DNA from: Enoplosus armatus
Taxonomy: Eukaryota; Chordata; Actinopteri; Centrarchiformes; Enoplosidae
Length of the DNA stretch: 64,000 bases
Assembly (NCBI RefSeq): GCF_043641665.1
Contig: NC_092192.1
Span: 20,504,978-20,568,977, forward strand
Direction: 5' to 3'
Under the pieces are notes generated by a model. The model worked only from the letters and a program-made list of their open reading frames with translations, had not been told where the DNA came from and did no database searches. The position numbers and the translations under genes are program-made. This document shows, piece by piece, positions 13,291-26,179 of the stretch. Each line of letters begins with the position of its first letter. Position 1 is the first letter of the stretch.

Positions 13291-15619
13291 AGAGAGGAAT
13301 CACCGAGCTTTGCATCCTGTCCTGTCATAGATTAAGACATGACTATTCTAATTATCTGAAGTCCTGTCTTTCCTTTCAGTTGGGAAGACTTGAAATTCAG
13401 TTGATCATAAGAATACATACTATTGAATGTCTTTTGCCTTATTAAAACCAGTGGAGGTCCTGGAGAAGTGTTGAGAAAATATAAATGAGCAGGGTCTTGA
13501 ACACATGCTGGATGTAAACTCCCCACAGAGGAACCGGGTATTGCATTGCATAGTGTGAAGAAATTCTCCTCATCTTACAGTGGGATCAGAAGAAACAGGA
13601 GGAAAGGGCCTTGAAACATTTATGAGTTGTGACGGATCTGACCTGGGGGAAAACATCCTTGATCTGATTGTAGGACTTGGGAGTGGATCTTCTGTGTCCC
13701 GAGATGCTTGGAAAGGCTACAATTAGACCAGGAGCCTCAGTGGTTTTCTTAATTTATACCCCTTGCTGCTGACGCATACTCCTGTCCAGTGGAAAATACT
13801 GCAGCCTCCCCCAGTGAATAGCTTGCGGGTGACAAATAGCTCCTGCTTTACACTCCATTTGGTCTGAGGCAGCTCACACCCTCCTCCCCGTCTTCCCCGC
13901 TTCCATCCTTGAGCCTCCGTCATACTCTGCCCCTCCTGTTTCCTCTCCAGGCACTGACCTTTCAGATGATGCCTTTCCCGGCCTCCCTGGCCAGTAGCTC
14001 CCCTGGGAGCTATAATGGACTCAGTGTTAATTGCCTGTTGAAGGACAGAGGCAGTTCTGCACAGCCTGATTGCAGACTCCCTTGAGAGTACAGCTGTCTG
14101 TTTGTGTGATTGTTGCTCTAATGCAGCACGGCTGGAAAATTCGCCCAGCATGTGCCTACACATATGTAGACTGACACAGTGCACATAATACACACAGATT
14201 AGTGTACACTTTAACATGTACACATTTCAAGTTACTGAAGACTGAACTTGGTTTGGTTGTGTGTCAGTATTTTTTTTTTGATGTCTCACCAATAAGACCT
14301 CTTTGGATTTTTCATTTCTGTACATTTGAGAGGATATTGAGACACTTGTTTCTGCTTTGTCCTTTTGGCAGCACTTGCCCCCACAAAGTGGCACTGGATG
14401 TGGTTCACATCAACTTGACCTGGATGTCAGCCTAATTCATAGCCACAGACAAGAGCCAGAGAGGAGAGATTTATCACCCACTCCCTGGATTATTTCTTTT
14501 TTTATGTGTTATTCAGGAGAATTGAGTTGGATGTAAGGTTAACTCCTTCAGCCCTCTGATTCTTGAGGGTCATTGAATAATTCTTGTCTGCTGCGCTGTC
14601 ATTTCCATGGATACAGCCCCTTGTGTACTGCAGCCCTCACACATAGTTGAAAGGATAGAAACCTACAATAGAGAGATGAGTGAAAACCATTCCACTTCTT
14701 ACATAGTAAGCCAGTGAAGGGTATAAATTCCATCATTATCTGTTTATTAGCATACCTTTTAACAGCCTCAATATGCCACCTGACCTCTGACTTTAGGTCT
14801 CCTGTCAGCCTGAAGGGGTTGGGTTAGGGTTACAGAGAGGAGCTTTTAGGAAAATGTCAGGAGGAGCAACCAGGTGAAAACTCACCACTCCTCACCCCCA
14901 CACCTAAAGAACAGCCTCCATGTGCATGGCCCATGGCTGGACCTTGATCTCCATGGTTTGAAGTTGAAAGTAGGTCCCATGGCCCTGGCGGCCAGAGAGT
15001 GATTCCTGCTAGATAAGGACCCCCTTTCATCCCCTGTTCATCTCTGAGCTGTGCTGTCACGGTGAGGCTGATTCGCATGAACAGCCTGCCTCCTGGGCAA
15101 ACCAGGCCTGGAGACGGCCATGCTGGGGATTTATTTTGACATTCTGCCGAATTCCCGCTAGCCATCAATGTAGAATTTCTCAAGAATTCTGAGAACTGAA
15201 TATTGACCATGACAGCCATAAATGTTTTGCCACGGCCATGAAGCAACTGATAGTGTACGCTTTGGCTTTGATACAGAACATATTCTCAATTTTGACTGAT
15301 ATCCTGTTATCAGAGCTGGGAGAGCCATGTTGGTTACTTTTTATTTCCGTGTCATGCCAAACATTTTGCCCATCTCATGGGATTGCAAGACCCTACTGTA
15401 TATCAGACATCAGTAATATAAGATAGGACATCATATTTTTTAGATAAATTATGCGTCGAATAGCAGGAGGGAAAAAATGCTGCAAGCCTAACATTTGTTC
15501 TGATGAAGGGCTTTATTTTCCTCATTTCCTTGGCTTTCCCCAAGTAATTGCTAACTTACGTTTGTGTGTCTGTTTATTTCTCTCAATTGATCATACATTT
15601 CTCTCTTCACTAATTCTGT
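13291..15619. other. Intron tile: unique, with enhancer-like 14.86-15.25 kb
   Basis: No exon is recognised. The 166-codon (13723-14223) and 129-codon (14857-15246) minus frames lack recognisable content. 14860-15250 is GC-balanced, non-repetitive and includes an imperfect EcoRI-centred palindrome near 15178-15194; it may be a conserved element. Confidence 0.45.
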
Positions 15620-15960
15620 AGTTCCAACTTTTATCCATCCATGCAGTTTTCATTACGGCCTCCACCCGCCGTCATAATTTTCAATATGTGTATCTTTTCG
15701 GGGGGAGAGCAGTAGTAAGTACCTAAAATCAAGCTTGAGTCAACCAGAGATGCTTCATGTTTTCAAAATCCGTTTTGGTTAAGTGGACATGATAAATCAT
15801 TTCCATTACGCACATGACTAATTTTTTTTAATTTAGCTGGGGATTCAATTAGCTGGTGTCTGATGGGAGGACTGGGGGAGGAAGAAAGGTCCATCATGCT
15901 ACATACAGCAGCATAATCACATTAAAAAGCCATGAAGGGGCCCTTGTTAAGACCAAGAAA
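15620..15960. promoter_or_regulatory. Candidate conserved non-coding element
   Basis: This is a non-repetitive block with CATTACGG/CATTACGC-type sites, a T-rich stretch and CAATTAGC at 15846-15853. Its texture is that of a developmental enhancer. No alignment is available. Confidence 0.3.
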
Positions 15961-17279
15961 TCACCTTGAGTTAGGAAAAGAATAATTTGAGACATCATAG
16001 ACCTCATGGGTAAACTCAGCCACAAGTTTCAAGAGCGGTTTAGACTTAAAGCTTAATGGCTCATAATATTTTATTGTGTAGAAATTGTTTTCAGTTATAC
16101 CACGGACAGGGAGGATATTCTTTTGTGATTGGCCAGAGGGTGTGTCTTATTTTCAATAAATCGCACATCTATGATGCAGCTGTCTCATCACTGTTCTACG
16201 TCAATACTCCATTCAGCTGTTGCTGGCAACAGCTCCTCCCTACATGCTTATAAGGATAATGCTAACACAAACATTAACTCCAATGGTTTCCATATCCCTT
16301 GCAGTTAAAAAGAATGTAATTGCATAAATACAAAAAACAAAACACATAAATACAATGAAAAACGACATATGAATTTATTTGGCTTATCTTTCTGTCTGGT
16401 CTTGAAGTATGAACGCAATTAGAACAATGATCAGTTTGTGTCTGTACAGCAACACTACTACTGCTCACTCAGAGCTGTGCCATGCAACACAAACACTGAT
16501 AGCATTATGTCAATTCTGTAAGACCAAAGTAGTAATTGCATATTTTAAAGAATGTGGATTTTATTTAAAATGCTGCTGTACAGATTTGTAAACTCTAAGT
16601 ACTGTGGTATATCTTGAGTATCACTCATTTCACTGTACTCTTCTGTTTGACGACCCTCACAATGAAAAGTCTTTTAATATCCATAGTTATTGAAGCAGCA
16701 GCTGGACTCATGGGTAAATTGGTGGTCAGTGTAAATCCCTTTGCTGTAGTGCAAAATAAGACCTCCTTGAAAGCCTTTCAATAAATAAATTAAAAAATAT
16801 TTGTTTTCAAACATGGCTAGTGATGTTAAAATGATGATATTGTGGGGTATCTTTGCTCTGTTTGTCTTTGCTTTTTTGTGACATGTACAAGCTATTGCTT
16901 GGCCTGAAATGCTAACAGAGCTCCTCTCCATGTTAAGTAGAGTGGTGAAGAAGCTGTTGTGGAACATTAAGGAATCTGAGACGTTCATCTTTATTTATCT
17001 ACAAGTGAGGAGCTGCAACATCATATGGGCTTTTTGTTGCTGTTTTTCTGTACAAAATGTTCTTGTACTGGACCTTTAATTGTGTTGATGCTATATGCTA
17101 TATTAAATGTATTATTCACTTGCTTTTGAAGAACAGTTTTACTGCATTTTAAATACTTACTCTTTATATACTCCTACTCTATACATGCTTACTAGTCCTG
17201 CTCCACCATCCCTCATCCTTTGTGTGAGGTGACTACCTAGGATTCAACATTGTGGTGGTAGCAAAAGGCTGATTTGAAA
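15961..17279. other. Intron tile: AT-rich, no gene seen
   Basis: This is AT-rich unique sequence. Short frames (up to 104 codons, minus strand) have no recognisable motif. I see no repeat or RNA gene. Confidence 0.5.
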
Positions 17280-17600
17280 GGAAAGTTTGATTTGTGCATG
17301 CTCTGAGCTCTCCCTCCTGCTCACAAGGCAAATTGCAGTAACGGTTGTCGATCAGGCGAAAGCGGGGCAGAGGTTGGGGAGGGTGACGGATTTTTGTCTT
17401 CAATCAGCATTACCACGCCTGTTTAGTTTTTTTGTGAAAGCAATGGAATCCATCAGCAGCCGCCCATAAGAACTGTAAGAAAGCTAATAGCAGGTGGCGG
17501 TAGATGTGAAATGGGCCTCTGGACGGGGCAGCTATGGAGAGTATAATGCAGCCATTCACGCTCTCTCTAGCAGGGGCCCCCTTTGTACCCAGAGCTGACA
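17280..17600. promoter_or_regulatory. Candidate conserved non-coding element
   Basis: This is a compositionally balanced, repeat-free 320-nt block (CAATCAGCATTACC near 17401, several CpGs between 17340 and 17400) bounded by AT-rich intron on the left. It is inferred to be regulatory. Confidence 0.3.
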
Positions 17601-18719
17601 TGCTACTTCACCGGGGCTCCTGAAAGGGTCCATTTTGTTCAATTTGTCTAAAAGCCACTGACTTATGTAACAATTTAAAGACTTTGGATGTTAAAGTTTC
17701 CTTAACCCACCAACTACTGAATGGCTTTTTTGTCCTGCCCTGTGATCTGTCCGTCATTCTCACGTGATCATATGAAAAAGAAGAGAGTTGAAAGCTGCAG
17801 AGAGGGCACCCTGGCTCGAGCTCCTCTGAAGAGGCCCAGATGACTACTGCAGGGGTAGGGAAGGTTCCCAGTTAGTGCCGGCAAATGTGTCCATTTCCAC
17901 ATGAGGTATGCATTATTCAGCAGCCCTGATCGACTAGACTGACTCCACAAGCGAGCCAAATGTGACTCTTTGCTTCCTGGAGTTTTTATAGTTTACAGGA
18001 AAGCATGGTCTGATCCCTGACGAGGCTGTCTCAGTGCCCTAGATTACATACATATAGTAAATCTTTACATCCTCAGAATGTAGTTTAACATCACATTTAG
18101 GTCTCACATATCCAACTCTAACTGATATACAAACAAAGTTGATACATTTAAACAGTGCCAGTAATGGTCCCACAGGTGGCATCATGCTATGATGAGATTG
18201 CTGTGAGTGTGTGTGATTACCGAGACAGTCAATAACAGTTATTGAAGAGGGTCCCTATGCATTCAAGCATCTTGACATGGATACAGTGATGTCACACACG
18301 TGAAATGTAGATCATCTCTACAGAGCTATTGTCCCTCTCTCTGGCTTTTGATTAATTATGACGTAGAACTGTCCCTGATGCACATGCAGAACAAGTGCTG
18401 CACAATGGAGGTGCAGTGAACTGTTAAAAGCTATTATGTCTTTGAAATGAAATGAACACTGAGTGATGGTAAAGCAGTATACTGTGAAACAATGTAGGAG
18501 TTCAAGGTTTAAAAAATGCCCAGCACTCAGGGTATTGGCTATGCAAGTTTAAAAATGTATAAATTAAAACAGAACACAGAAACACAGAAAACATTGCATT
18601 CAGTGTTGCTTAGCAGAGGGCATCATAGACCTGCCAATACTAATTACTCTTAGTTTTCATGAAGATGTGCAAGGGAGTGTTTTCTTTTTCAAAATAGTAG
18701 TAATAATAGAAATAAATAG
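17601..18719. other. Intron tile: no gene seen
   Basis: This is unique intronic sequence before the mobile-element island. No coding, RNA or repeat feature was recognised. Confidence 0.5.
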
Positions 18720-19216
18720 TTTGGATGATCGGTTTAGTGTGGAAGAACCTGGGTAGGTTGAAAAGACAGCAGGTCATCCAGTGTCACACCCATTCCTTAC
18801 AGTCCTAGCGGGGGACACCAGAGAGTTCTCAATAGTAATAGAGGGGTCATGGACGGGAGATGCCTTCTACTCTCTCTAGGTGGTGTGTAAACATCCACTG
18901 AGAGATGTCAGCCAGACATGCAGATTTGTGCTGCCACCTGGGTTTCAGGCCGCAGAAAAGACAGAATTAGTTGAGTGTCATCTGCATAGCTGTGGTTAGA
19001 AAAGCCATGTGAGTGAATAACAGCGCCAAGTGACTTAGTGTAGAGAGAAAAGAGGAGGGGACCCTGAACAGAATTTCTCAGAACACAGATTCTCTCCAAG
19101 TTACCCTGTACGTGCGGTCTTTGAGGTAGTATGTGAACGAGGAAAGGGCTGAGCCTGAGACTCCCAGTGCTTGGAGGGTGGAGGGGAGAATCTGTTGGTT
19201 CACTGTGTCAAACACT
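18720..19216 (-). mobile_element. L2-type LINE fragment, reverse transcriptase domain, broken
   Basis: Read on the minus strand from 19216 downwards, the pieces occur in family order: [20 protein letters not shown] with a following DRTYRV, then [14 protein letters not shown], then the catalytic box YADDTQL (YADD codons at 18977-18988). After these come an ISQWM piece, a SITIENSLVSP-like piece and GVTLDDLLSF. This is the fingers/palm order of a non-LTR reverse transcriptase of the L2 clade (Maui-like elements of fish). The frame is broken by at least three shifts and stops, and the conserved GVPQGS motif before LGP is eroded, so the copy is dead. It is antisense to the host gene. The 5' and 3' ends of the element are missing. 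Confidence 0.85.
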
Positions 19217-19477
19217 GTAATTTCAAAATGTTTGCTTTTGGCCGTTAATTATAGCACCACCATCAGGCCAGTTTAGGTCAAATTTCTTTTTAAGAATTTG
19301 CACATCATTTCCAATTATGGGGCAAGGCTAACCTTAGCTTGCTCGCTAATGTTGTCTCCAACAAAATACTATGCGATTGGTTATGTTAGTTGGCTAGCTT
19401 GCCAAATTACTTGCTTACGTGATCCATGATACTAACTTATGTATTATGACAAACTGTGACAAATTATGCAATGGTAC
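19217..19477. other. Intron tile between LINE fragment and interspersed repeat
   Basis: It is AT-rich, with several GCTAGC/TTAGCT-like words (for example GTTGGCTAGCTTGCC near 19390) that resemble the neighbouring repeat. It may belong to the same larger transposon, but I could not show this. Confidence 0.35.
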
Positions 19478-19680
19478 AAAGAAAGGTTTGACTAACGAAT
19501 GCTTTCTACTAGCCAAAAGCGATGCAAGGCAGGTGCAGCAAACTAAGGTTAAGCAGCTAGCTGTAACCTAGTTAGGCGGCATGGATCTGGTGTTGTTGCT
19601 TTGTAACGTTAGCTGATAAAGTAATTTGCAAGATAATTACTATCATGGAGCCAATGGTCCAAATAAAATATATGAACATT
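19478..19680 (+). mobile_element. Interspersed repeat, copy 1 (unclassified)
   Basis: This segment matches, as reverse complement, 34180-34390. Shared words in order are CTTTCTACTAGCC, CTGTAACCTA, GGCATGGATCTGGTGTTG, AACGTTAGCTGAT, TTTGCAAG/CTTGCAAA and CCAATGGTCCAA. It has no coding capacity. An old non-autonomous DNA transposon is the simplest reading, though no terminal inverted repeats or target-site duplication were identified. Confidence 0.8.
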
Positions 19681-19744
19681 ACAGATAATAACGTTATTCT
19701 AAATATGATTGTAAATCAGTGAGCCATAGGCTCAATCCCTATTG

Positions 19745-19768
19745 TATTTCACCTCATTCGGTGAAATA
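19745..19768. repeat. Perfect 9-bp hairpin
   Basis: TATTTCACC and GGTGAAATA form a perfect 9-bp inverted repeat around a 6-nt loop (TCATTC). It lies just after interspersed repeat copy 1 and could be a transposon terminus or a cruciform-prone site. Confidence 0.8.
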
Positions 19769-21159
19769 TAAACTTAACAGACATTTATTTAAATGAAAAT
19801 CTTTTAATCTTTTAATTACTTTTAACAAAATTTAATTTAACATAAGAAATAACATTAAATGTCATCACACATCAAAGAAACTGTTACCTGAAAGATGCCT
19901 CTCCAGTCATTAGCTAGAAATTGGCCATAACTCATTGACCATTTGTCCAATCATCATAAATTTGTTAGATAGCTTCATTCATTGTTTGGAAATAGGCATG
20001 CCAAAGCAAGTTATTCGGTGCGTAACTGACAAATGGCATACCCACAGTGAGGTTCTCAACAAGAATTCACTGTAAAAAATCAAGAATCTTAATCCAAAGT
20101 AAACTATTTTTGTTCTATAGACACATTTTTAGGTAATTGTCAACCAATGGGAATGTGGGTAAACAAGATATGTCTCCTCGTAGTCCTTCTCATCGTTTTC
20201 CTCATTTTTGAATAACACTAGTGTAATCTGATTACTATGATCCATAAGGGTATTCTATTATTTCCTGACATTACTTTATAATGTCACAGTCACTGTTGTT
20301 GTTTTAAAAACTACTGTAGTCCCATTCTTCAGTCGAGACACCACTTCACATTTCCACCTGTAACTGTTGCTTTACTACTATCAGAGGAACATTCTAGTAA
20401 AGGCAAATGGAAAAGGTAAAATTGTCCCCATTAGAAATAATAAGTAATAATAATAAGTAACAATTAGGTGTGTTGTAACGTCATATTAGGAAGAATTACC
20501 ACAGCTGTCTCATTTAAAATGATGGATCACATTCATCAGTGCAACAACACGTCTCTGTGAGCTGTTTCTAATGGATTTTTGGAAATGACTTCCAGGAGGT
20601 CAGGCAGACCTGCACAAGGAGTTTACATCTGTGAATTTACACTCTTTAAAATATCCGTCTTTAGAAATAGCATGAATATCTAACACATCCAAGTTCATGA
20701 GGAAAGCATACAATGTGTTACTTATACATTTGGTGCTCTCAGTAGAACTGGTACATCTAATTTTCTATGTGAATTAAGTTAAACATGAGTTGATGTAAAA
20801 AGAGCCAGAAGACATACTGTTAATCCAGGTTTTAGTATCTCACTCAAGGACACATCAACATGGATGCACCCAATGTCTTCGGTATCAAACTCGTGAGCTT
20901 CACTCAGGCAACAGTACTTGAAAATCCACTGAGCAAGTTAAGTTTGTTTATGTGTTTAAAGAGAACCTGGCCCACCTCCTGGGTTACACAAATGGACGGT
21001 AACCATCACTCATATGCTCCTCTTTTCCAATGTTGCCTCATAGGCGAGTGTGACTGTAGTCTGACTCACCAGATGTAGGCTGTTGGGTTAAGTCTGCCAT
21101 TAGGCGACTACTTCAGTCGGCATTCTCCCCCCTTCCGATATCTGTCTGTTACCGTTTTG
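19769..21159. other. Intron tile: AT-rich, no gene seen
   Basis: This is AT-rich sequence between repeats. No gene, RNA or certain mobile element was recognised. Confidence 0.45.
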
Positions 21160-21300
21160 CAAGGGCACCGTCGCCGCATCCTGGGCTTAGCGATTGTGAT
21201 TGATTTAAAGAAATACAAACAAGCTAGAGTGTATCCAAGAATGATAATGGGTTGAGCCAGACCTTTCTCCGAAGTGTGGAGTCTGGCTATGCGAGACTTG
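21160..21300. mobile_element. Teleost interspersed repeat with terminal-like hairpin (unclassified)
   Basis: The sequence (GATTGTGATTGATTTAAAGA near 21192-21211, then AGCCAGACC at 21255-21263 and GTCTGGCTATGCGAGAC at 21281-21297) resembles a repeat I recognise as common in teleost genomes. AGCCAGAC (21255-21262) and GTCTGGCT (21281-21288) form a perfect 8-bp inverted repeat, with CTCC/GGAG inside it. The family name is not known to me; a non-autonomous DNA transposon is likely. Confidence 0.5.
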
Positions 21301-21559
21301 TGTGACTGTTACCATAGCAACCAGCGTGGTACATACCGGAAATGAAGTTGATTTCCCCAACAAACTACTCATCGCAATGTTTTTGTTCACGATCATTGTC
21401 TGGTGTAGTGTAATTTGGAACAAATGAAAATAAGACAATTCCATTTTTCAACTTTTTCAACTAGCTTCGCTTACACTATTTACAGCTTCCTTCAGTAGAT
21501 ACTGTTTGAGGACACTGTGTATCTGTGTGTGCGTCTTAATGTATGTGTTGAAATGTTAA

Positions 21560-21990
21560 GTTGGCCCTGAAAGGGTTAACTGGCAGAGGCAGACCTTGCT
21601 GCTCTCTGGATGTCCCGATTCATCTCAGAGGCTGAATATTTCATGTGGTAATTAAAATTTGTAGGTCAAGTCTCCTATGACACGTATTTCTATTGATATA
21701 GGGGAAGCAGTGGTGCCTCTCTTTAAAGCGCCTCCTTCACCCAGCTGAGATTTAAAGGATGAAAGGTGACATTTTCCCCCGTTTTGTAAATTAATGCAAT
21801 TGATCTGCCTAACAAGAACAAAGTTAGGTTTCCAAATACTGCATGATAAAGAGATTAAGCCTTTAAATGGCTTTCCAAAGACAATCTTTATTGCAAGCCC
21901 TAAAGTAAGGGCATTGAACTTTCAATTAGAATTTCTAATAGGCTATTGACTGGAATGTATTAAATGTTGCTACACAGCTATATAGATCTT
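21560..21990. promoter_or_regulatory. Candidate conserved non-coding element
   Basis: A long repeat-free block starts right after the repeat island. It carries TAATTA at 21649-21654, CAATTAG at 21923-21929, TTTAAATGG-type and AACAAAG (SOX-like) words. It is one of the more convincing enhancer-like textures in the window, but unaligned. Confidence 0.4.
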
Positions 21991-22639
21991 GAGAGGGGAT
22001 TTCTCTTGATCCAGGGTACATGACCCCAGCATCCCTCTGAGTGAGATACACAAACACACACCACAGTCACCTGATGTGTGGGGTGATTGAGTTGAGCATG
22101 TGTTCTTTCTGCAAGTTCACATGGTTCTTATTGTAATTGCTAGATGTGAAGGTGTTTATTTTAAACAGCATTATGTTGGCCCACCTTTGTAATCTATGTT
22201 AATTTCAGCAAAGCCTTTTGATCCTTGTATCCTTTTATTTGTGGTCAGGATTTTTTTTTAACTCCATGTCAGCTTAGTTCATGATTTTTCTTGGCTAAGC
22301 TTTGATGTTGCTCCAAAACCTTTTGTTAGTCTTAATTTCTGAGGCTCTTCGTATCCAAGCACATGAGCTGTTTCTAATTTTCTGTGATTGATCTCAGGGT
22401 CTAAATCCGATTTAATTGCCTCTAATGCCGTATTAACTGTTGTCAAAATATTTTTCCTTGTCATCCAAATTGAGCTTGCTACTCCTAGGAAAGCATGGTC
22501 AAGGAACATTACATCTGTGTTTCATTGTCTCTGTATCCCACTCTCCTGTGCCTCTCACTCTTTCCATCTCCCAGCCATAATTTTCTCCGTCTTTGTTATT
22601 CCCAGCCTTTCTTTTTTTCTGTTACAAACACATTGTAGC
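21991..22639. other. Intron tile: no gene seen
   Basis: This is unique AT-rich intron with CT-rich stretches near 22540-22620. No supported feature. Confidence 0.5.
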
Positions 22640-23060
22640 TGCAGGTGATTATAAGCTTCGAGAAAGCTGCATCGGGACGCAATTTGTCAGGGCCTAACAG
22701 CCCATTCTGTTCTGAGGGGGTTAACATTCTGTTTGTGTTACAGTGCATTCAAACTCTAATTAAAACAACATTACATTCCCCATCTGCCAATCTCCCATAA
22801 TCTTCTTTAATTGCTGTAATTAAACTATATTTACATGTGCAAAATACTTGTAATTTAGCAAATTGCACTCTACACTCTGCACATTTAATCAGTGGCGCTG
22901 CAGTGGAATGGAGTGATTTCAGTGTTTTGATTTCAGCGGTGGGCTGGTTCTGACGGGGTAAGTGGACCTCTGCCTGAGGTCTCACAGAGGTTAGGAAAAC
23001 AAGCCATCGGAGAAGTATTGTCATTGGGCTCTGATTGCAGCTCGTGTGGCTAATTATAAG
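22640..23060. promoter_or_regulatory. Candidate conserved non-coding element
   Basis: It contains CTTTAATTGC and TAATTAAA (22817-22824) within about 20 nt, then a balanced, repeat-free stretch rich in short palindromic words. It is inferred to be a developmental enhancer. Confidence 0.4.
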
Positions 23061-26000
23061 CCTGAGCTCCCTTGTGAAGCCAGGCAGAGCTTAGGTATGT
23101 GTGTGTTTGTGCGACTTTGTATGTACAGTATGTGTGTTCAAACAAGCCTCTGTGGCCTAGTATACTGCATTCGCAGCTCACTGCTGCTTGCCTCACAATT
23201 GACATCAACCTTCCCCTTTCATTCATTCAGAATGCAAAGTGAATTTGCTGAGGTGTGTTTGCCACCCAAACAGAGAGAACTGAGATGAGGCGGTAAATAC
23301 CTGGGAATTAAACCTGCAGCTGGCTAAGCAACTGCTGCTGTAATGAAAACATCAAGGACTGGCTCTGGCTGAAGAGGAACAGCATGCTTGCTTTCAGATT
23401 AATGGTATTAGATAGGGATTAATCTAGAAGAGGGAATTTGTCAAGCTGTAGCTTTATATTAGCATCACTAATAAGCTAGCTTTATAACGCCCCACACGAT
23501 GACACCATATTCCAAAGACTTCCTCGTGGTTTGGTCATTACCACTAAACACAAGCTGTCAGTTGGACAAGCTGATGTTCATCCTCAGTGCTTGGAGTTGG
23601 TCCTACAGTAAGTGCAGTCATTAGAAAAGTCTCAGTTAAGGTTTACAGCCTTGTCAGTCAGGTCAGTGTGGCAGCTGTTTCTGGAAGGGGACCCTGGCTT
23701 TCTGTCTTGACTGTTACTGAGCAGCTAGCATTAGCCGTGTCCTCTTGGCCTAATTTACATTCCTGTGTGCCTGGATGAGAAAAGCCCCAAAACGAGCCAG
23801 ATGGAAGCAGATGTAAAAGCTCAGCAGTTTAGAGGCAGGGGTCCTGCCGTGGAAGACCTCCCCCTCCCACCTTCAGGCATTGTCAGGTGGAGGCAGGTGG
23901 AGGCAGACCTGGCAGGAAGAACCGCCACTGTGGTAATTGCCATGCTTTTTCCATCCTGCTAGAGCTGCCTATTAACGTCAAGCCAGCAGTATGCACATCA
24001 TTAGGATATACCACAGAGGAAAGCAGGAGAACTGAAGGGAGATTTTGCAGAAGGGAACTATCTGTACCCAAACACAGTGCTTAGATTCAATGCTCTCTTG
24101 ATTTCAATGAAAACCCCTCTCTGGGTAGTCTTCGTAATAGATGTTTCCCCAGTTCTCCTAACTGAGGTTTTAATTGCTCATCCTATTACTGCTAGTTTGT
24201 GACTGACGTACAAATGATGGTCTCATCTGCGTCTGTGGCTCTCTGAGTTAGAGAAGACGTTCTAAAGGAGAGTAGAAGTAGCCAGCGGGTAGTGCAGTGC
24301 AAATGATGTTATAAGATGGACACAGCCCCAAATCCTCATTAGCTGACACGTAGTTCCTCTTAATTAGTTTCCATTCACTGTAATTAGCATGGATGAGGCT
24401 AATCATCTGATGTGAAAGCAATCTAACGCTTGGGATACTGCGTCCTTGGCCTCACTTTCATGTCAGGTTTACAGACATTTTTTCTTCAGGTGCTGCTGCT
24501 TTTCTTTTTTTTTGGAAGGCTGCATTTGTCATCTTTTATATTTTAAAGGATTTTTACAGTACTGTATATTTAGCTACAAGTACACGTTACTGTATGGGAA
24601 ATACATTTTTTGCCTTACATTAAACGCTAATTAAAACAGGAGGCCAGCCAAAAAGGAGGAAGACAAAACAAAGTGTATCCTTCTAACAGGATTTGATAGA
24701 ATGTCACTCTATTTTTGATAGACCTCATATTTTGGCAATGACTTTGTCAGGGCCTTACATGAATGGGAGACGAAAAAGTGGATATTGTGTTGACAGTGCT
24801 GTGATGTTTGAGGCTGTTGTCCCAGATCAAAACAAATGTGTGTTGTGAAACACAATGGAGCAGGACCACAAGTACAACAAAAGCAAGTGATTGAGGATTG
24901 CATTGTTGGAAGCACCTTCTGTAGCAGAATGATTGATACTCTCTCTCTGCCTGTCAAGCCCTTGAGAGAAATATTCCTCCCACTAACGTTGTGTCTGCTG
25001 CCAATCATCCTTTGTCTTCCAGTGGTTACCGTGCTCCACTCTCTCAGCTCTTCCATTTTTCCTCGATGTGTCTTTATTTTAAAAGTGCACGTGACTTTCT
25101 TATTTATACACAGTCTTAGGCAACTGAATCGTGGATCATGCAGTTGATGCCTATCTGTTATACTGGGTGGGGTTACACAGGATATGAGATTTTTATTTGA
25201 TTTTCTGCCTTGTGGATCTTAGTCTTCTGCTATCTGTGTCTTTATTGATACCAAATCCCACAAGTTATCTCCTCAGATCTTAAATGTGTATCCACTCACC
25301 ACAAAATGTCCTTGCACCTAATCTTTTGGCCGCAGACAAAAGCATGTGAGCACTGGCCAATCCAGGGTAGTAAAGTCTGATTTTCCCAGAGTGCCGAGGG
25401 CACGTTCTTCCTCACTCGGCCCCTCTGAGCTGTAGATTCTATCCTGATCTAAAGCAGAACCCTGTTTATCCCCTCCGCTCGATCTTATTATGACAGTGAT
25501 TATTTAAGACTGAGAAGAACTGGATGGGCCCACAGTAGATGTGTATAGACCAAACAGTATCATATTTCTGGCATTTTAACATCTTTCTGTCATTCTCTTA
25601 TTTCTCTGTCTCTTATTATTTCTTTCCTAATATGCTTTTGCTTTCCCGCAGGCTGGATCTTTTTTGTGAAATGGAGTGTTTGGCATGAACTTTTGCCATA
25701 TGCCTGTAGATTTGCCAAGAAATATTCAGAGCAGCTCTTTTCTTGCGCCAAGTATTTGGCCATCTGCTTAAGTCTTTAACCAGCAGCATCCAGGGACTTC
25801 ATCAAGCTTGAACTGTGAAGTCAAATGGTTTTCTTCAGCTCCCAAATCAAGCTAGGCACTGCTGTGCAGATTTACTGCACTGGCAATTTCAAGCAATCAC
25901 ACATATATTTTATTATGCAGTACATAGTCACATTTATGGGATTTACCCTTAATGACAGCCAGGTTTTCCCAGAGCTGTTTTTATGTGGTTAAAATGATAT

Positions 26001-26179
26001 TATAGTGAAATTAGACAAAGTAGTCTCTTTTGAATCCTTCTAAATCACTTTAAAAAAAATAACATTTAGCAGACAGGAAATCTATTTGTATTAGTTTGAT
26101 GGTTGTAAGTGTTAAGTATCTGCAAATGAGGGCGCAGACAAATAGCTAAAACAGCTGCAAAAGTGATTTCCCAAAGATG
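23061..26179. other. Intron tile: unique, several enhancer-like patches
   Basis: No exon is recognised. Patches at 23300-23500, 24290-24440 and 25360-25520 have non-repetitive texture with TTAATTAG and TAATTAGC words and may include conserved elements. A 115-codon minus frame at 24709-25056 is not protein-like. Confidence 0.4.

Noticed and set aside
13723..14223. 166-codon minus-strand frame
   Set aside because: No domain, atypical composition, and no promoter or splice signals. Frames of this size are expected by chance in 64 kb.
14818..14834. GGGTTAGGGTTA telomere-like word
   Set aside because: Only about two units, expected by chance; no array.
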